From assembly GCF_000372725.1 (NCBI RefSeq), contig NW_005196603.1, positions 125,489-189,488 of the forward strand: a stretch of DNA of 64,000 nt. The letters are read 5' to 3'. Within the stretch, counting starts at the first letter, position 1. Each line of letters begins with the position of its first letter. The position numbers and the translations under genes were made by a program. Source of the DNA: Emiliania huxleyi CCMP1516 (taxonomy: Eukaryota; Haptophyta; Isochrysidales; Noelaerhabdaceae). Positions 47,187 through 57,311 of the stretch are shown here, piece after piece. The notes under the pieces were generated by a model that had not been told where the DNA came from, ran no database searches, and saw nothing but the letters and a program-made list of their open reading frames with translations.

Positions 47187-50100
47187 CTAGAGCTCTCGCT
47201 TCCAGGAGAGGTGCGCTCGCAGGACGCCAAACGCCTCGTCCCTAAGCAGGGGCACCAGCTCTCCAAGCGACTCCAAGTGCGCCGGCACGTTGTGGTGAAA
47301 TGTGTCGTGCTCCACCACGTGGACCGCCTGCGAGGACGGGACGGCAGCGACCTGCAGCGCGTCGACGTGGTTGTGTGCGCCCACGTGGACCGCCACGACG
47401 CTGGCGGGGAGCTCGGCGAGCCCGTTGGCGATGGCCGCGAGACTAGCCGCACGCGCGGCGTGCGGCACGAACGCGCCATGGGAGAGCGCGAGGTCCACCC
47501 GCGGCGCGAAGGAGAGGGTGCGCGACGCGAGCCGTGCGTGCTGCAGCGCGGCCGTCGCGCCCATCGAGCTTCCCACTATGAGGACGCACCCATCGTACCG
47601 CGCGGCGTGGCGGCGGACGAGCGCCTCAAAGTAAGCCATGCCGTCCCAGTCCCCCGACGGGTCCTGCAGATAGAAGGAGTTGGACGGGTCCGCCACAAAG
47701 AGGACGTCGAGCTGCAGCCCGGAGGAGCGGAGCGCCGCCGCAGGCGCTTGCCACTGCTGCACGCCTGGCCCCTGCGCCGAAAAGGCGACGAGCAGCACGT
47801 CGCCTCGCACGCCCACGCACGCAGGCTCGAACAAGTGATCGCGGCACGCAAACCAATCCGTGAGCGGCGGCAGCTGCGGCGGAGGCTCGCCCGCGTTCCA
47901 GCCGAGGCCGACCCGGCAGTCGGGCAGCTCAAAGGCGTGCGCGAGGTCGAAGCGGTTGGCGCCGAGCGCTAGATTCTGCAGCGGCATCGAGGCGAGGACG
48001 GACGCGCGCAAGCGCGGCAGGTCGCTCAGCAGGTTGGACTGCAGGTAGAGCCCCTGCAACTGGCGGAGCGCGGCGAGCGCCTCGGGGAGCTCGCGCAGCC
48101 GGTTGTGATGCGCCTGCAGCACGGTGAGCGAAGCGCAGCGGCCGAGCGCGTCGGGCAGCGAATCGAGCGCGTTGCCGTGCACCCACAGCTCGCGCAGCCG
48201 CGAGAGCCGCCCGATGTCGGCCGGGAGCTCCGTGATGCGATTGCCCTCCAGGCAGAGCTCGGTGAGGCGCAGCAGGCTCGGCAACACATCGGCCACGCTC
48301 ACTATCTCGTTGCAGCCGAGGTGCAGCTTCTTGAGCGTCGCGCCGTGGCGGACCAGCCAAGGCGGCAGCGCCACCAGCCGATTGAAGGAGGCCAGCACGG
48401 AGCCAAGGTACGCGTTCTGCGGGCTGGTCGAGGGGAGGGCCGAAGCGCCATTCCCCTCCATCTCGAGTGTGACGAGCTGCGTGCTCAGCTGGGTGGGCAA
48501 ACTCCCCGCGTCGGCGTGAGCCACGCTGATGACGGCTTGGCCCGCCTGTCCTGCCGAGCAACCCCCGTCAAGCTGGCGCCGCTGTGCGCCCCACTTGAGC
48601 TCGCGCAGCCGCCGGCACTTGAGCGCAACCTCGGGGACGCCGGCGAAGCGGTTTCTCTGCAACGCGAGCACGAAGAGCTGCGGGAGGGCCGCCAAGCCCG
48701 CGGGGAGGGCGCTCAGCTCGTTGGAGGACGCATTCAGCTCTCGGAGTGAGCCGAGCCGCTCGACTGACTCCGGCAGCCGCTCGAGCACGTTGTGGCTCAC
48801 GTCCAAGCGCTGGAGCCGCCGAAGCTCCATCACCGCGTCGGGCAGAGCGGCGAGGCCGAGTCGGCTCAGCGAAAGGCTGACGAGCGACTTTGCCGACGGC
48901 GCGGCTGCGCTCGCGGCCTCGGCGATGCGCGTTCGCACTAGCGACGGCGCGCAGAGCGCCGCGGCTTCGCGCGCCGCGGCGTCACCAAACGCGCTGTATC
49001 GGTGCGCGGCCGTGCTCGCCCGCGTGAGGGCCTCGGCCACGCCTGTGTCGCTCCCCTGGCGTTGGCGGGCGATTGCGAGCCCAAAAGCGGCGGCAAGTGC
49101 TTCAGGGCGTGCGGCGAGCAGCAGCTCGTAGGCGAGGGAAGCGCGCGCGTGCTCCCCACGGTGCATCCACAGCACAGCCGCGAGCCGGAGGAGGGAGGCG
49201 TGCGGCGCGGGCAGGGGCCGCTGCACTGTGGCGGCTGGCGACAACAGGGCTTGAAGGCCGGCCTCGTCGAGCGGCAAGCCGGAGGCGACGGCGGCGCGGG
49301 TCACGAGCGCCTCCGCGACGGCCATCTCGCCGCCGCGCATCATCGCGGCCGCCTTCACCGCCAACAGGGCTGGCTCCTCCTCCCCGTGTTCGGTGGCCGA
49401 CTCCTCCCCGCGTGGTGCGACGCTCGCCTGCAGCCGGGCGAAGAGCGACGCTGCAAGTGCGCGGACGTTGGAGAGCTCAAGCAGCAAGCGGCTGCTCAGC
49501 TCGAGGCCGATGCGTCGCTGCAGAGCGCCGCGCAGCCTCGCCGAGGTCAGCGACGAGAGGCCCGCGTCGAAGAGATCGCCGTCCGCGTCAATCGGCACGC
49601 CGCAGACGGCCTGCGCCGTCTCGAGCACGACGTCGAGCACGCCAGCGGCCGTTGAGAGGCGCGAGGCCTCAGCGAGTGAGCCGGCGCCCGCTGCGGCAGC
49701 GAGGCGAGGCCTGCCGAGGAGCTCGGGCAGCGGGCGAGTGCGAAGCGCCTCGACGTCGACGCTGCCTGACTTGTCGGTGGGGAGCGTGGGGACGCAGAGG
49801 GGGACGCGGCCGACACACAGCGCGCGCTCCGGGCACACGTCTGGCGTGTAGAAGAGGCACGGCGTGGTCAGCCCCACAGGCCCGTCGGTGAAGAGGCAGC
49901 CCAGCTCGGCGTCAAGCGGCTCGACGCCGACCAGCACGCGGCGCTGGCCGTCGCATCGCGACGCGACGAGCCGACGAAGCACGGCCAGCCCCTGCTCGAG
50001 GGGGAGCGGCGCGAGCCAGCTCGCCATACCCAGCGCCTCGTCCCTCTGTGAGATGCCAATGCCACTCCACGAGGCCCACTCGATCGTGCGAGCCTCAAGC

Positions 50101-53100
50101 CCCGCCGTGTCGTGCTGCCAGCAAGCGAACCAAGCGAGAAAGGCATTCGCGCCGGCGTAGCCGCCAAGGCCTGTTCCCGCATAGACGGTGGCGACGGAGC
50201 CAAAATGCACAAAGGCCGGCCGCTCTCCTGCGGCGATGGCGGCGCGGTGCAAGTGCACCGCCCCCCACACCTTGGCGCGGGTGGCGGCTGCCAGGTCCGC
50301 CGGTGCGTAGTCGGCCACGTGTGCGCGCTGATAGCTGCCCGCCAAGTGAAAAACGGCGGCGAGCGGCTGCGCCTTGCGGCGGAGGTGGCCGATGAGCGCG
50401 GAACGCAGGGCTGAAAAGTCTGCGCCGAGATCGATGCACGCATACTCGACGCGACCGCCCCAGCCCAGCTCGGCGAGCCGCTTCCGCCCCCTCCTCGACG
50501 GCCGCCGACCAAGCACCAGCACCGAGCAGCCGCCCGCCGCCTCATCGGCGAGGATCATGCGCACGAGGGCCTCCCCCAGCCCACCCAGCCCGCCGCTCAC
50601 GACGTAGGCCCCGTTCGGACGCAGCAGCGGCGCCTCGCCACCTCTCGTGTCGGGCTCCTGCTCCTCCCTCGCAGCGGCCGACTGCAGGGTCGCCCCGGCG
50701 GTCCGGTAGCGCTGCACCCTCCGCTCCCCGGCCTCATCGTACGCGACGTCCATGTCGAGCGCACACGAGACGCGCGCCTCGGCAGCGACAGCCGACCCAA
50801 TCGCCTCCGTGGTCGACGCGCGAGGCACGTGCACCGCGGCAGCGCGCGCGAGCGAGGGGAGCTCGGCGGCGAGCGCCTTGCACAAGGCTGAGGCCAGCCC
50901 CGCGCCACTCGCCTCGTACTCGAGGGCCCCGGGCGCCGCGGTGTCCGCCGTGTACCGTACGCAGAGGAGCGTGGGCCTCGCCGGCGGCTCCGCACACCCC
51001 TCGCCCAGCCAGCTGCGAAGCGCGCGCGCCACGCTAAGGAGCGCCTCGCAGGCGTCGCCTGCGCCGGAGGCGGTCCCGCCCCCGTCGCCCCGCCGTCCTC
51101 TTGCGAGCTGCGACGCGGCGTCGGAGGAGTGCGACTCGTCGAGGGGCGTGAGGAGCGCCGCGTGCACGATATGCGACGGGGCGGCGCTCAGGAACAGCGT
51201 GCGCAGCTCATCCTCGCTCGCCCCGCCTGCCGCCACCGTACGCAGCCCCGGTCCCCATGACCGCTCAATCGCCTCACAGAGGCCGCTCGCAAGCAGCGGC
51301 GGGGGGGCGAGGAGGAGCACGCAAGGGCGGCCACACGCAGGCGGCGGCGGCGGTGGTCTCGGCACCCACAGCGGCGCGGCGAAGAAGTCGGGGAATGCGA
51401 ACCCCGGCGCGCTGTCGAGCGCGAGGTCGAGGGCGGCGCACGCGCGGGCGTGCGTTCCGCGCAGAAAGGCGGCGCGCATGGCGGCGCGCATGATCTTGCC
51501 CGACGTGGTTCGCTGGAAGGCGCTCTCGCCCAGCGGGATGACGTAGCGCGGCTCGAGGCCAAACGCGGCCGCAACCGCGGCGCGCACCGCCACGACCAGC
51601 CGGCGCAGCGCCTCGATGAGGACTCCGCCCTCGTGCAAGTGCGGCAACGCCTCGGCGGCAAGGGAGTCTGACGGGACGAAGAAGACGAGCAGCGCCTGCA
51701 GCGGGGGCGGGCGAGGTCAACAGGTGCTTCGCACCGCCCAGTCCGGCACCAACGGGGTGAGCCTCGGTGGCGGACGCCGCGTCACGCACGCTCGTTGCGC
51801 CGACACGGGCCGTGGCGACGCCCGACAGCGCCCCGACGGCGTCCTCGATCTCGTAGCAGTGGTAGTTTGCGCCGCGCACGATGACCACCTCCTTGGCGCG
51901 CCCCGTCAGAAAGAGCCGCCCGCCCCACAGGAAGCCGAGGTCGCCTATCGCCGCGGCCGAGGGTGCCGGTGAGGGCGACTAGAGGGATGAGGGAGGGTGT
52001 TGCGGGGGGGGGGGGGGGGGGGGCAACTTTCGGCGTATGGCGGCTCGCACCCGAGTCGAGCCAACCGTCGCCCGCGAAGCACTCTGCGTTGGCCGCCGGG
52101 TGGTTGACGTAGCCTCGCATCACGCACTCGCCCCGGATCTGCAGCCGGCCGACCTGCAGCTCCCTGAGGAGCGAGTAGCCGCCGCTTTGCAACGGGTCCC
52201 TCCCGCCGCTCTGCGCGTCGGCGGCGACGATGCGCATCTCGACGGCGGGCGACGGCGGGCCGAGGCAGGTGAAGGAGGAGACGCGCGCCCCCGGCTCCGC
52301 GGCGGACGGCGGCGCGAGCCGCAGCGAGGGCGCGGCGAGGCTCTCTGTCAGGACGAGGGCGGAGGAGTCGGATCCGCCGTACAAGCTGGCGTAGGCCATG
52401 CACGTCGCCGTCTCGGCCATCCCAAAGGCGGGCTGCATCACCTCCGAAGGCAGGCCCGTCAGCGATAGAAACGCGTCGCACACCGCGGCGGTCACCTGCT
52501 CGCCCGCGTTCATCAGCCGGCGGACGCACGACAGGTCTCCGAGCGACTCCCTCGCGGCGGTGGCGTCGAGCCCGCCCTCGCGCAGCGCGGAGGCCGCGAG
52601 CTTGAAGCCAAAGTTGGGCGACCAAGAGTGGGTGACGCGGTGCGCCGCCAGGCTGCGCAGCCAGGCCAGCGGGTCGGCAATCACCTCGTCCGTCGGCAGC
52701 TGCACGGCGGCGCGGCCGAGGTAGGCGTCCGCAAAGTGGTAGGTGAGTATCGGCACGACGTGATCGAACGGCAGCCAGTTGAGGCTCGTCTCCTCTCCCG
52801 GAAGGGCGGCGCAACCCTGGGCCGTGGAGCGGATGTGGTGGATCACGGCGGCGTGCGTCTCGGGGATCACCTTTGGCACGCCCGTCGAGCCGGAGGTCAG
52901 CTGGTAGAACAGGACGTCGGACGAGGTGGGACCGGGCAGCTCCTCTGGCAGCTCCTCTGGCAGCTCCTCTGGCAGCGGCGAGGCGGCGGTCGCCGCCTCC
53001 TCGAGCCGAGCCACCGCGAGGACTTCGGCCCGCGGCAGCAGAGCGCGCAGCGGCGCGGCGAGCTCGTCCGATGCGAGTACGTGTCGCGCGCCCAGCTGCG

Positions 53101-53810
53101 CCACGGCGGCGACGAGCTTGGCGGCGACGGCGTTGGACGGCGTTAGCTGCGGCGCCACAGCGACCGTGAGCGACGGCAGGCCGCCGACGGCGCATGCCCA
53201 CAGCGCGCGTATGTGCATGCGGCTGTCGAGAATCTGCAGCGCCACCGGCTCACGCGGCCGCAGTCCCAGCCTCCGCAGCCCGCAGTGCAGCCTGCGCGCC
53301 TCGCGCAGCAGGCCAGCGTAGCTCTCGTGCGTCGCCGCACCGCCCGTCACGTATGTGATGCCCCGGTCGGCGCCACACGCGGCCGCTGTGTGCCTCAGCG
53401 CCTCGACCAGCGTCGCATGTTCCGGCACGCCACCGGAGCGCGCAGGGAGAAGCGGCGGCCCGTGTGCGTGTGCGAGCGGCAGCGTGCTGTCGCGGTCGGG
53501 CGCAGAAGAGAGCCGATTGTCGACGCCACCGAACCGGTCGCGCCCGAGAAGCAGCGACGGGCCCAGCACCGCCCTGTACTCGCGGTGTACCACCAAAGGC
53601 GGGCTGCGACTGCCCTCTTGCGAATCGACCACGCCGTCTTGCGTTCGAGCCGCGAGTGCCGAAAGGCTGTCAAAGTCGACAGTGCCGTCCGCGAGATATG
53701 GGATACGCCGCACCCGAAAAGCGTCGTCCGCCTGACTGCACGCTTGGCGCGAGGAGTAGTAGAGGCGGCCAGAGGGCGCTCGAGCGAGCTCTTCCACGAT
53801 GGCTGCCAGA
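47187..53810 (-). CDS. acyl-AMP ligase - ketoreductase - carrier protein - LRR - alpha/beta hydrolase fusion
   Basis: At least three exons: up to 52051, 51944-51763 and 51695-47187, giving more than 2200 residues. Domains in order: an adenylation domain of the acyl/FAAL type (YQLTSGSTGVPKVI at about 52900; FGMAETATC at about 52415; GDGWLDSG then DLGFLWGGRLFLTGRAKEVV; TTSGKIMRAAMRA at about 51500); a PKS-type ketoreductase (YVVSGGLGGLGEAL at about 50600; Ser/Tyr/Asn in GSVATVYAGTGLGGYAGANA at about 50160); a carrier protein (DLFDAGLSSLTSA at about 49555, Ser the phosphopantetheine site); a helical TPR-like stretch; about 13 leucine-rich repeats (48890-47960); and a C-terminal hydrolase (VGSSMGATAA at about 47565, His in HDTFHHN at about 47300). 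The chemistry implied is acyl activation, loading, keto reduction and release. No ketosynthase or acyltransferase is present. The 5' start is unresolved: no ATG precedes the A domain, and an acceptor-like CTCTGGCAG at about 53806 suggests an upstream exon. Confidence 0.8.
51696..51762 (-). other. 67-bp GC-AG (or 58-bp GT-AG) intron
   Basis: A GC donor after GAG gives SATEALLVFFVPSD; a GT donor nine bases on gives three extra residues (AHP). Both are in frame and use the acceptor CGCTGCAG at 51696. Confidence 0.55.
51945..52050 (-). other. 106-bp intron with a 20-G homopolymer
   Basis: GT-AG intron (minus strand GTGCGAGCC...GCGATAG) that restores the A-domain motif GDGWLDSGDLGFLWGG. It contains 20 consecutive G on the plus strand (52004-52023). 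Confidence 0.75.
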
Positions 53811-53934
53811 GGTTCGGGCACCAACGTCCGGCAAACCCGGAAAGTGGGTCAAAATGACCACCCACACGTGTAGGCGCGTATCTTAGCTAAGGCTCGCGCC
53901 CTGACGTGTAAGTGCTCATGTGCACCGAGCCCAT
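53811..53934. other. unresolved 5' region of the ligase fusion
   Basis: It lies between the first readable exon and the foldback element, and holds one more diverged copy of the element's subrepeat (CGCGTATCTTAGCTAAGGCT at 53876). The ligase gene's promoter or first exon must be here or beyond the element. Confidence 0.4.
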
Positions 53935-54752
53935 ATACGCACCTGCAAGTGTGGACGCGAGTATTAACTAAGATGAGCGCCCACACATGAGGATGCGCGT
54001 CTGCGTCCAGGTAGCCCAGATACGCGTCTTCGTGTCTGGGCGCTTATCTTGAGTAAGGCTCGCGCCTACACGTGTAGCTGCGTATCTTGAGATGAGCGCC
54101 CACGCGTGTGGCGCCTATCTTAGCTAGTACTCGCGGTGTCGGCGTGGGTGCTTGGCGGTCAGCATACGCTCCCACACATGCAGACGCGAATATTAGTCAA
54201 TATGAGCGCTCACACGTGCAGGCGCGTATGTTGACATACGCACCTCCTGCGCATATGGCGCTCAAAAGTGAATAGTTTTGGGTGATACGCGCTCAAGTCG
54301 CCTGTGTCATCTGTCCCTGGCTTGCTGGGCGCTGCTTTATGGCGGATCTCCTTGATGCCGCGGAGGATGATGCCGGCGCCGAGGTGCCCGCGGCGGCCGG
54401 GTAGCGAAGCGTTCAAACCACATGGCGGTCAGCAACATCGAGTGGAAAGACGTGGCGACGGTCGTCGAGCCAGCCGTGGCCAAGTGTCTCAACCCCGGCC
54501 TGCGCGAGAGGAGGACTTGACGGAGGAGGCCGCACCTTCTTTGTCGTCCGCAAGCGCCCCGAGGGGGCCGCCGTGAAGTATTGGCGCTCATCTCAAGATA
54601 CGCAGCTACACGTGTAGGCGCGAGCCTTACTCAAGATAAGCGCCCAGACACGAAGACGCGTATCTGGGCTACCTGGATGGACGCAGGCGCGCATCCTCAT
54701 GCGTGGGCGCTCATCTTAGTTAATACTCGCGTCCACACATGCAGGTGCGTAT
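53935..54752. mobile_element. foldback-type element with about 170-bp inverted arms
   Basis: Left arm 53935-54100 is the near-perfect reverse complement of right arm 54583-54752; landmarks are ATACGCACCTGC against GCAGGTGCGTAT and CAGATACGCGTCTTCGTGTC against GACACGAAGACGCGTATCTG. The arms are built from shorter units of the type GAGCGCCCACACGTG..GGCGCGTATCTTAG, and diverged units continue to about 54300. The middle (54300-54580) is unrelated GC-rich sequence with a short frame (MAVSNIEWKDVATVVEPAVA) and no transposase. This fits a non-autonomous MITE or foldback DNA element. No clear target-site duplication was found by eye. Confidence 0.75.
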
Positions 54753-55169
54753 GGGAGGCGGCCTGAGCCAGCCAGCGTTGCGTCGGCCAGGCATGAGGGC
54801 AGTGGCGGTGTATCCGCGAGAGAGCCGGCATGAGGGCGCCCCGCTTTCTTTTTTCGTCGTGCACAAGCACTGGTGAGGGACTTTTCCGGGAAATCGCTGT
54901 TCACACACGAAAAGAAAAAGCTCGCGCAATTGTGACACGCGCGACCGCCGAGACGCGGGCGGAAGGGCGTGCGCACGCCGCCACCCCGAGCAACCGCTTC
55001 TCACTGAAGGCGCTCGCCTTCCGTGCCGGTGACCACCGCGCTAGAGCCGTGCTTCCCCGCCATGACGCCGTCCGCGACAGCGCGCGGGAGGGCCCACTCT
55101 GTGATGAGTGTCAGGAACCATCGGGCGACCGCCAAGAAAATCTGCCCTCGTCACTCTCGCAGGTACAAC
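54753..55169. promoter_or_regulatory. upstream region of the N-myristoyl protein gene
   Basis: No gene seen. AT-richer patches (CTTTCTTTTTTCGTCGTGC at 54843; GAAAAGAAAAAGC near 54910) lie upstream of the ATG at 55170. Confidence 0.35.
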
Positions 55170-56620
55170 ATGGGTTGCGGGTCTTCGACTTTTGAAGAAG
55201 GACAGACGCCGAAATGCGGCATCGCCCTCCTCGACGAGGCCGCCGTCACGAGCGGCGGCATCGCCAGCAAACTGTCTGAGGTCAACAGCGCGTTTGAGGT
55301 GCGAGTGCGAGCCAAAACCTTCCCTGCGCTAAAGAGGGCGTCTCCAGCGACCGATCATTCTGCCCCTGCGCTATCACCCGCTGACCCGTCACCTGGAGGT
55401 CGAGCATCAGTTTGGCCACCTCCGTCCTAGTCGGCGCACTCACCCTCTCCTTCATAGCCGGGCGTTATTAGGCCGTGCTCAAGGCTCTGCGCGCGTACGT
55501 CAAGGCGGCCGTGTCCAACTTTGCCGAATCGGGGATGTCCAACCCCCTGGCGGAGATTGTCGGAGCCTTTACTGCGAACGTCTCGTTCATGAACGGAGCG
55601 TGCCCGATCGTGATTGATTTCGGTAAGCTCGAGATCGCGGGCATCGCCAACGCCGTCATGCAGGAGCTTAAGGATGCTGAGACCGCGGTTGCTTCCGCGC
55701 TTGAGGGCCTCGCAAAGGTCATCGGGGACATCGAGAAGCTTGTCAACACGTGCCAGAAGTACCTTGACAACCCTGAAGCCGCCCTCAGCGAGGCTATGAC
55801 GGGCAACATCTGCAACGCAATGACGGTTGGCAAGCGCATCTGCGGCGCCATCAAGGAGCTGAAACCCCGCCTGAACGCCGTCAAGACGCACGGCGAGGCC
55901 CTCTGCGGAGAGGTGACGGACGTGATCACTATATCGGAGACGAAGGCGGCATCGGCGGACAAGGCGGCCGAGGCGAACCCGGACGCCGCCACGCTGGTGG
56001 CGCTCCTCTACCCGCTGTACAAGGACCCCAACCGGCCCCCGCCAAAGTACCTTCAAATTGGCGAGCACGGCGCGGCGGGGACTGTGCTAGAGTCAAACGC
56101 CGCGCCAGACGCCGCGCCAGACGACGTCAAAGAGGTCGCAACGTTCGCGACGGAGATGGTGACGGAGGCAGCGCCAGAGGCCGCCAAGGCGATGGCGTCC
56201 GCGGCCGAGGCGGCGGCCGAGGCGGCGGAGGTGGTCGAGGCGGCGACGGCGGCCGAGACGGCGAAGGCCGAGGCGGCGAAGGTGGCCGAGGCGGCGGCGG
56301 CGGCCGAGGCGGCGAAGGTGGCCGAGGCGGCGAAGGCCGAGGCGGCGAAGGTGGCCGAGGCGGAGGCGAAGGCGGAGGTGGCGGCGAAGGCCGAGGCGGC
56401 GGCGGCGGCCGAGGCGGCGAAGGCCGAGGCGGCGAAGGTGGCCGAGGCGGCAAAGGTGGCCGAGGCAGCGGCGGCGGCCGAGGCGGCGAAGGTGGCCGAG
56501 GTGGCCAAAGCGGCCAAGGCAGCGGCGGCGGCTGAGGCAAAAGCGGCGGCGGCGAAGGCGAGGAAGGCAGCGGAGGCTGTTACCGCTGCCGTACCGGCGC
56601 TGCCTCGCTCGATCTTCTAG
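55170..56620 (+). CDS. N-myristoylation-signal protein with alanine-rich helical repeats
   Basis: Two exons: 55170-55298 and 55472-56620, 425 residues. The N terminus MGCGSSTFEEG fits an N-myristoylation plus palmitoylation signal. Exon 1 ends NSAFE and exon 2 opens AVLKALRAYVKAA; the 173-bp GT-AG intron is phase 0. Residues about 45-215 look globular and helical with a few cysteines. Residues about 255-410 are an uninterrupted run of KAEAAKVAEAA-type units, mostly 11 residues, as in LEA-3, perilipin or synuclein helices that lie along membranes or lipid droplets. No family recognised for the first part. I infer a peripheral membrane protein with an amphipathic helix. Confidence 0.7.
56215..56580 (+). 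repeat. GC-rich tandem repeats coding for Ala-rich 11-mers
   Basis: Irregular repeats of GGCGAAGGTGGCCGAGGCGG within the myristoyl protein gene; in frame and without stops on the plus strand. Confidence 0.8.
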
Positions 56621-57311
56621 AATCTCCCCCCGAGACCGGGTGCGGGTCTCCGGCGCCGGCAGCGAAGTTCGTATGTGGGTCGAGCCATCGACGCCGGGTG
56701 CGAAGTTCGCGACACTAAATAAAACAGCGCTCCATCAACATTGACACTTGGTGTGTGGTGTCCGTTTTAATAATTTATTTATTTGACAGCGTTGCGCCCA
56801 TGGCGCCCTTCATGGCGCCCTTCACCTCAGGTACGTGCGCCAACTCGACCATGGGCAACCACGCTCGTCAGTGGGGAAAAAACCAAAGCGGAAAGGTGGC
56901 CCCAAGAGCGTCGACCGCACGGCCTACTCGCCCAAGTACTCGCTCTCTTTTACGTCCCACCATGCAGAGCGCAGCTCTCTCTCTGTTGTGCGAGGCGTGA
57001 ACCGCGCCATTCGCTCTCACCTGGCAACCCTGTCTGCACGTCTCGCGCGCGCGTGAACAGGGCTCCAGGCCACGTGCCCCGCACGAGTGCATACGCCAGC
57101 TCAAGCGCGAGTTACTGACGGCGGTGGGAGTGTCGGAGAGCGAGGAGTAAGCGAGGAGCGCTCTCCGCGCGCCCAGCAGCGCCGCCCGCTCGTGCACAGC
57201 GGGGTAGATCTAGGGCAAGGTGATGGCATTATCTTTCTTCGCATAATTCATCGTATGTCCATGTATTGTGTATCGCGCGCCTTGGCGCGCGGTTTTTTTC
57301 TTTTCTTCGCG
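56621..57311. promoter_or_regulatory. upstream region of RCC1 gene 1
   Basis: About 690 bp without a supported gene. A GCGCGCCTTGGCGCGC palindrome (57277-57292) followed by TTTTTTTCTTTTCTTCGCG sits directly before the ATG and is probably the promoter-leader of RCC1 gene 1. Confidence 0.45.

Noticed and set aside
47187-53810. Bacterial transfer of the ligase fusion
   Set aside because: Codon use matches the neighbours and the gene has short introns; nothing in the sequence demands recent transfer.
53860-54300. CRISPR or satellite array
   Set aside because: The units are irregular, diverged and part of an inverted-arm element rather than a regular direct array.
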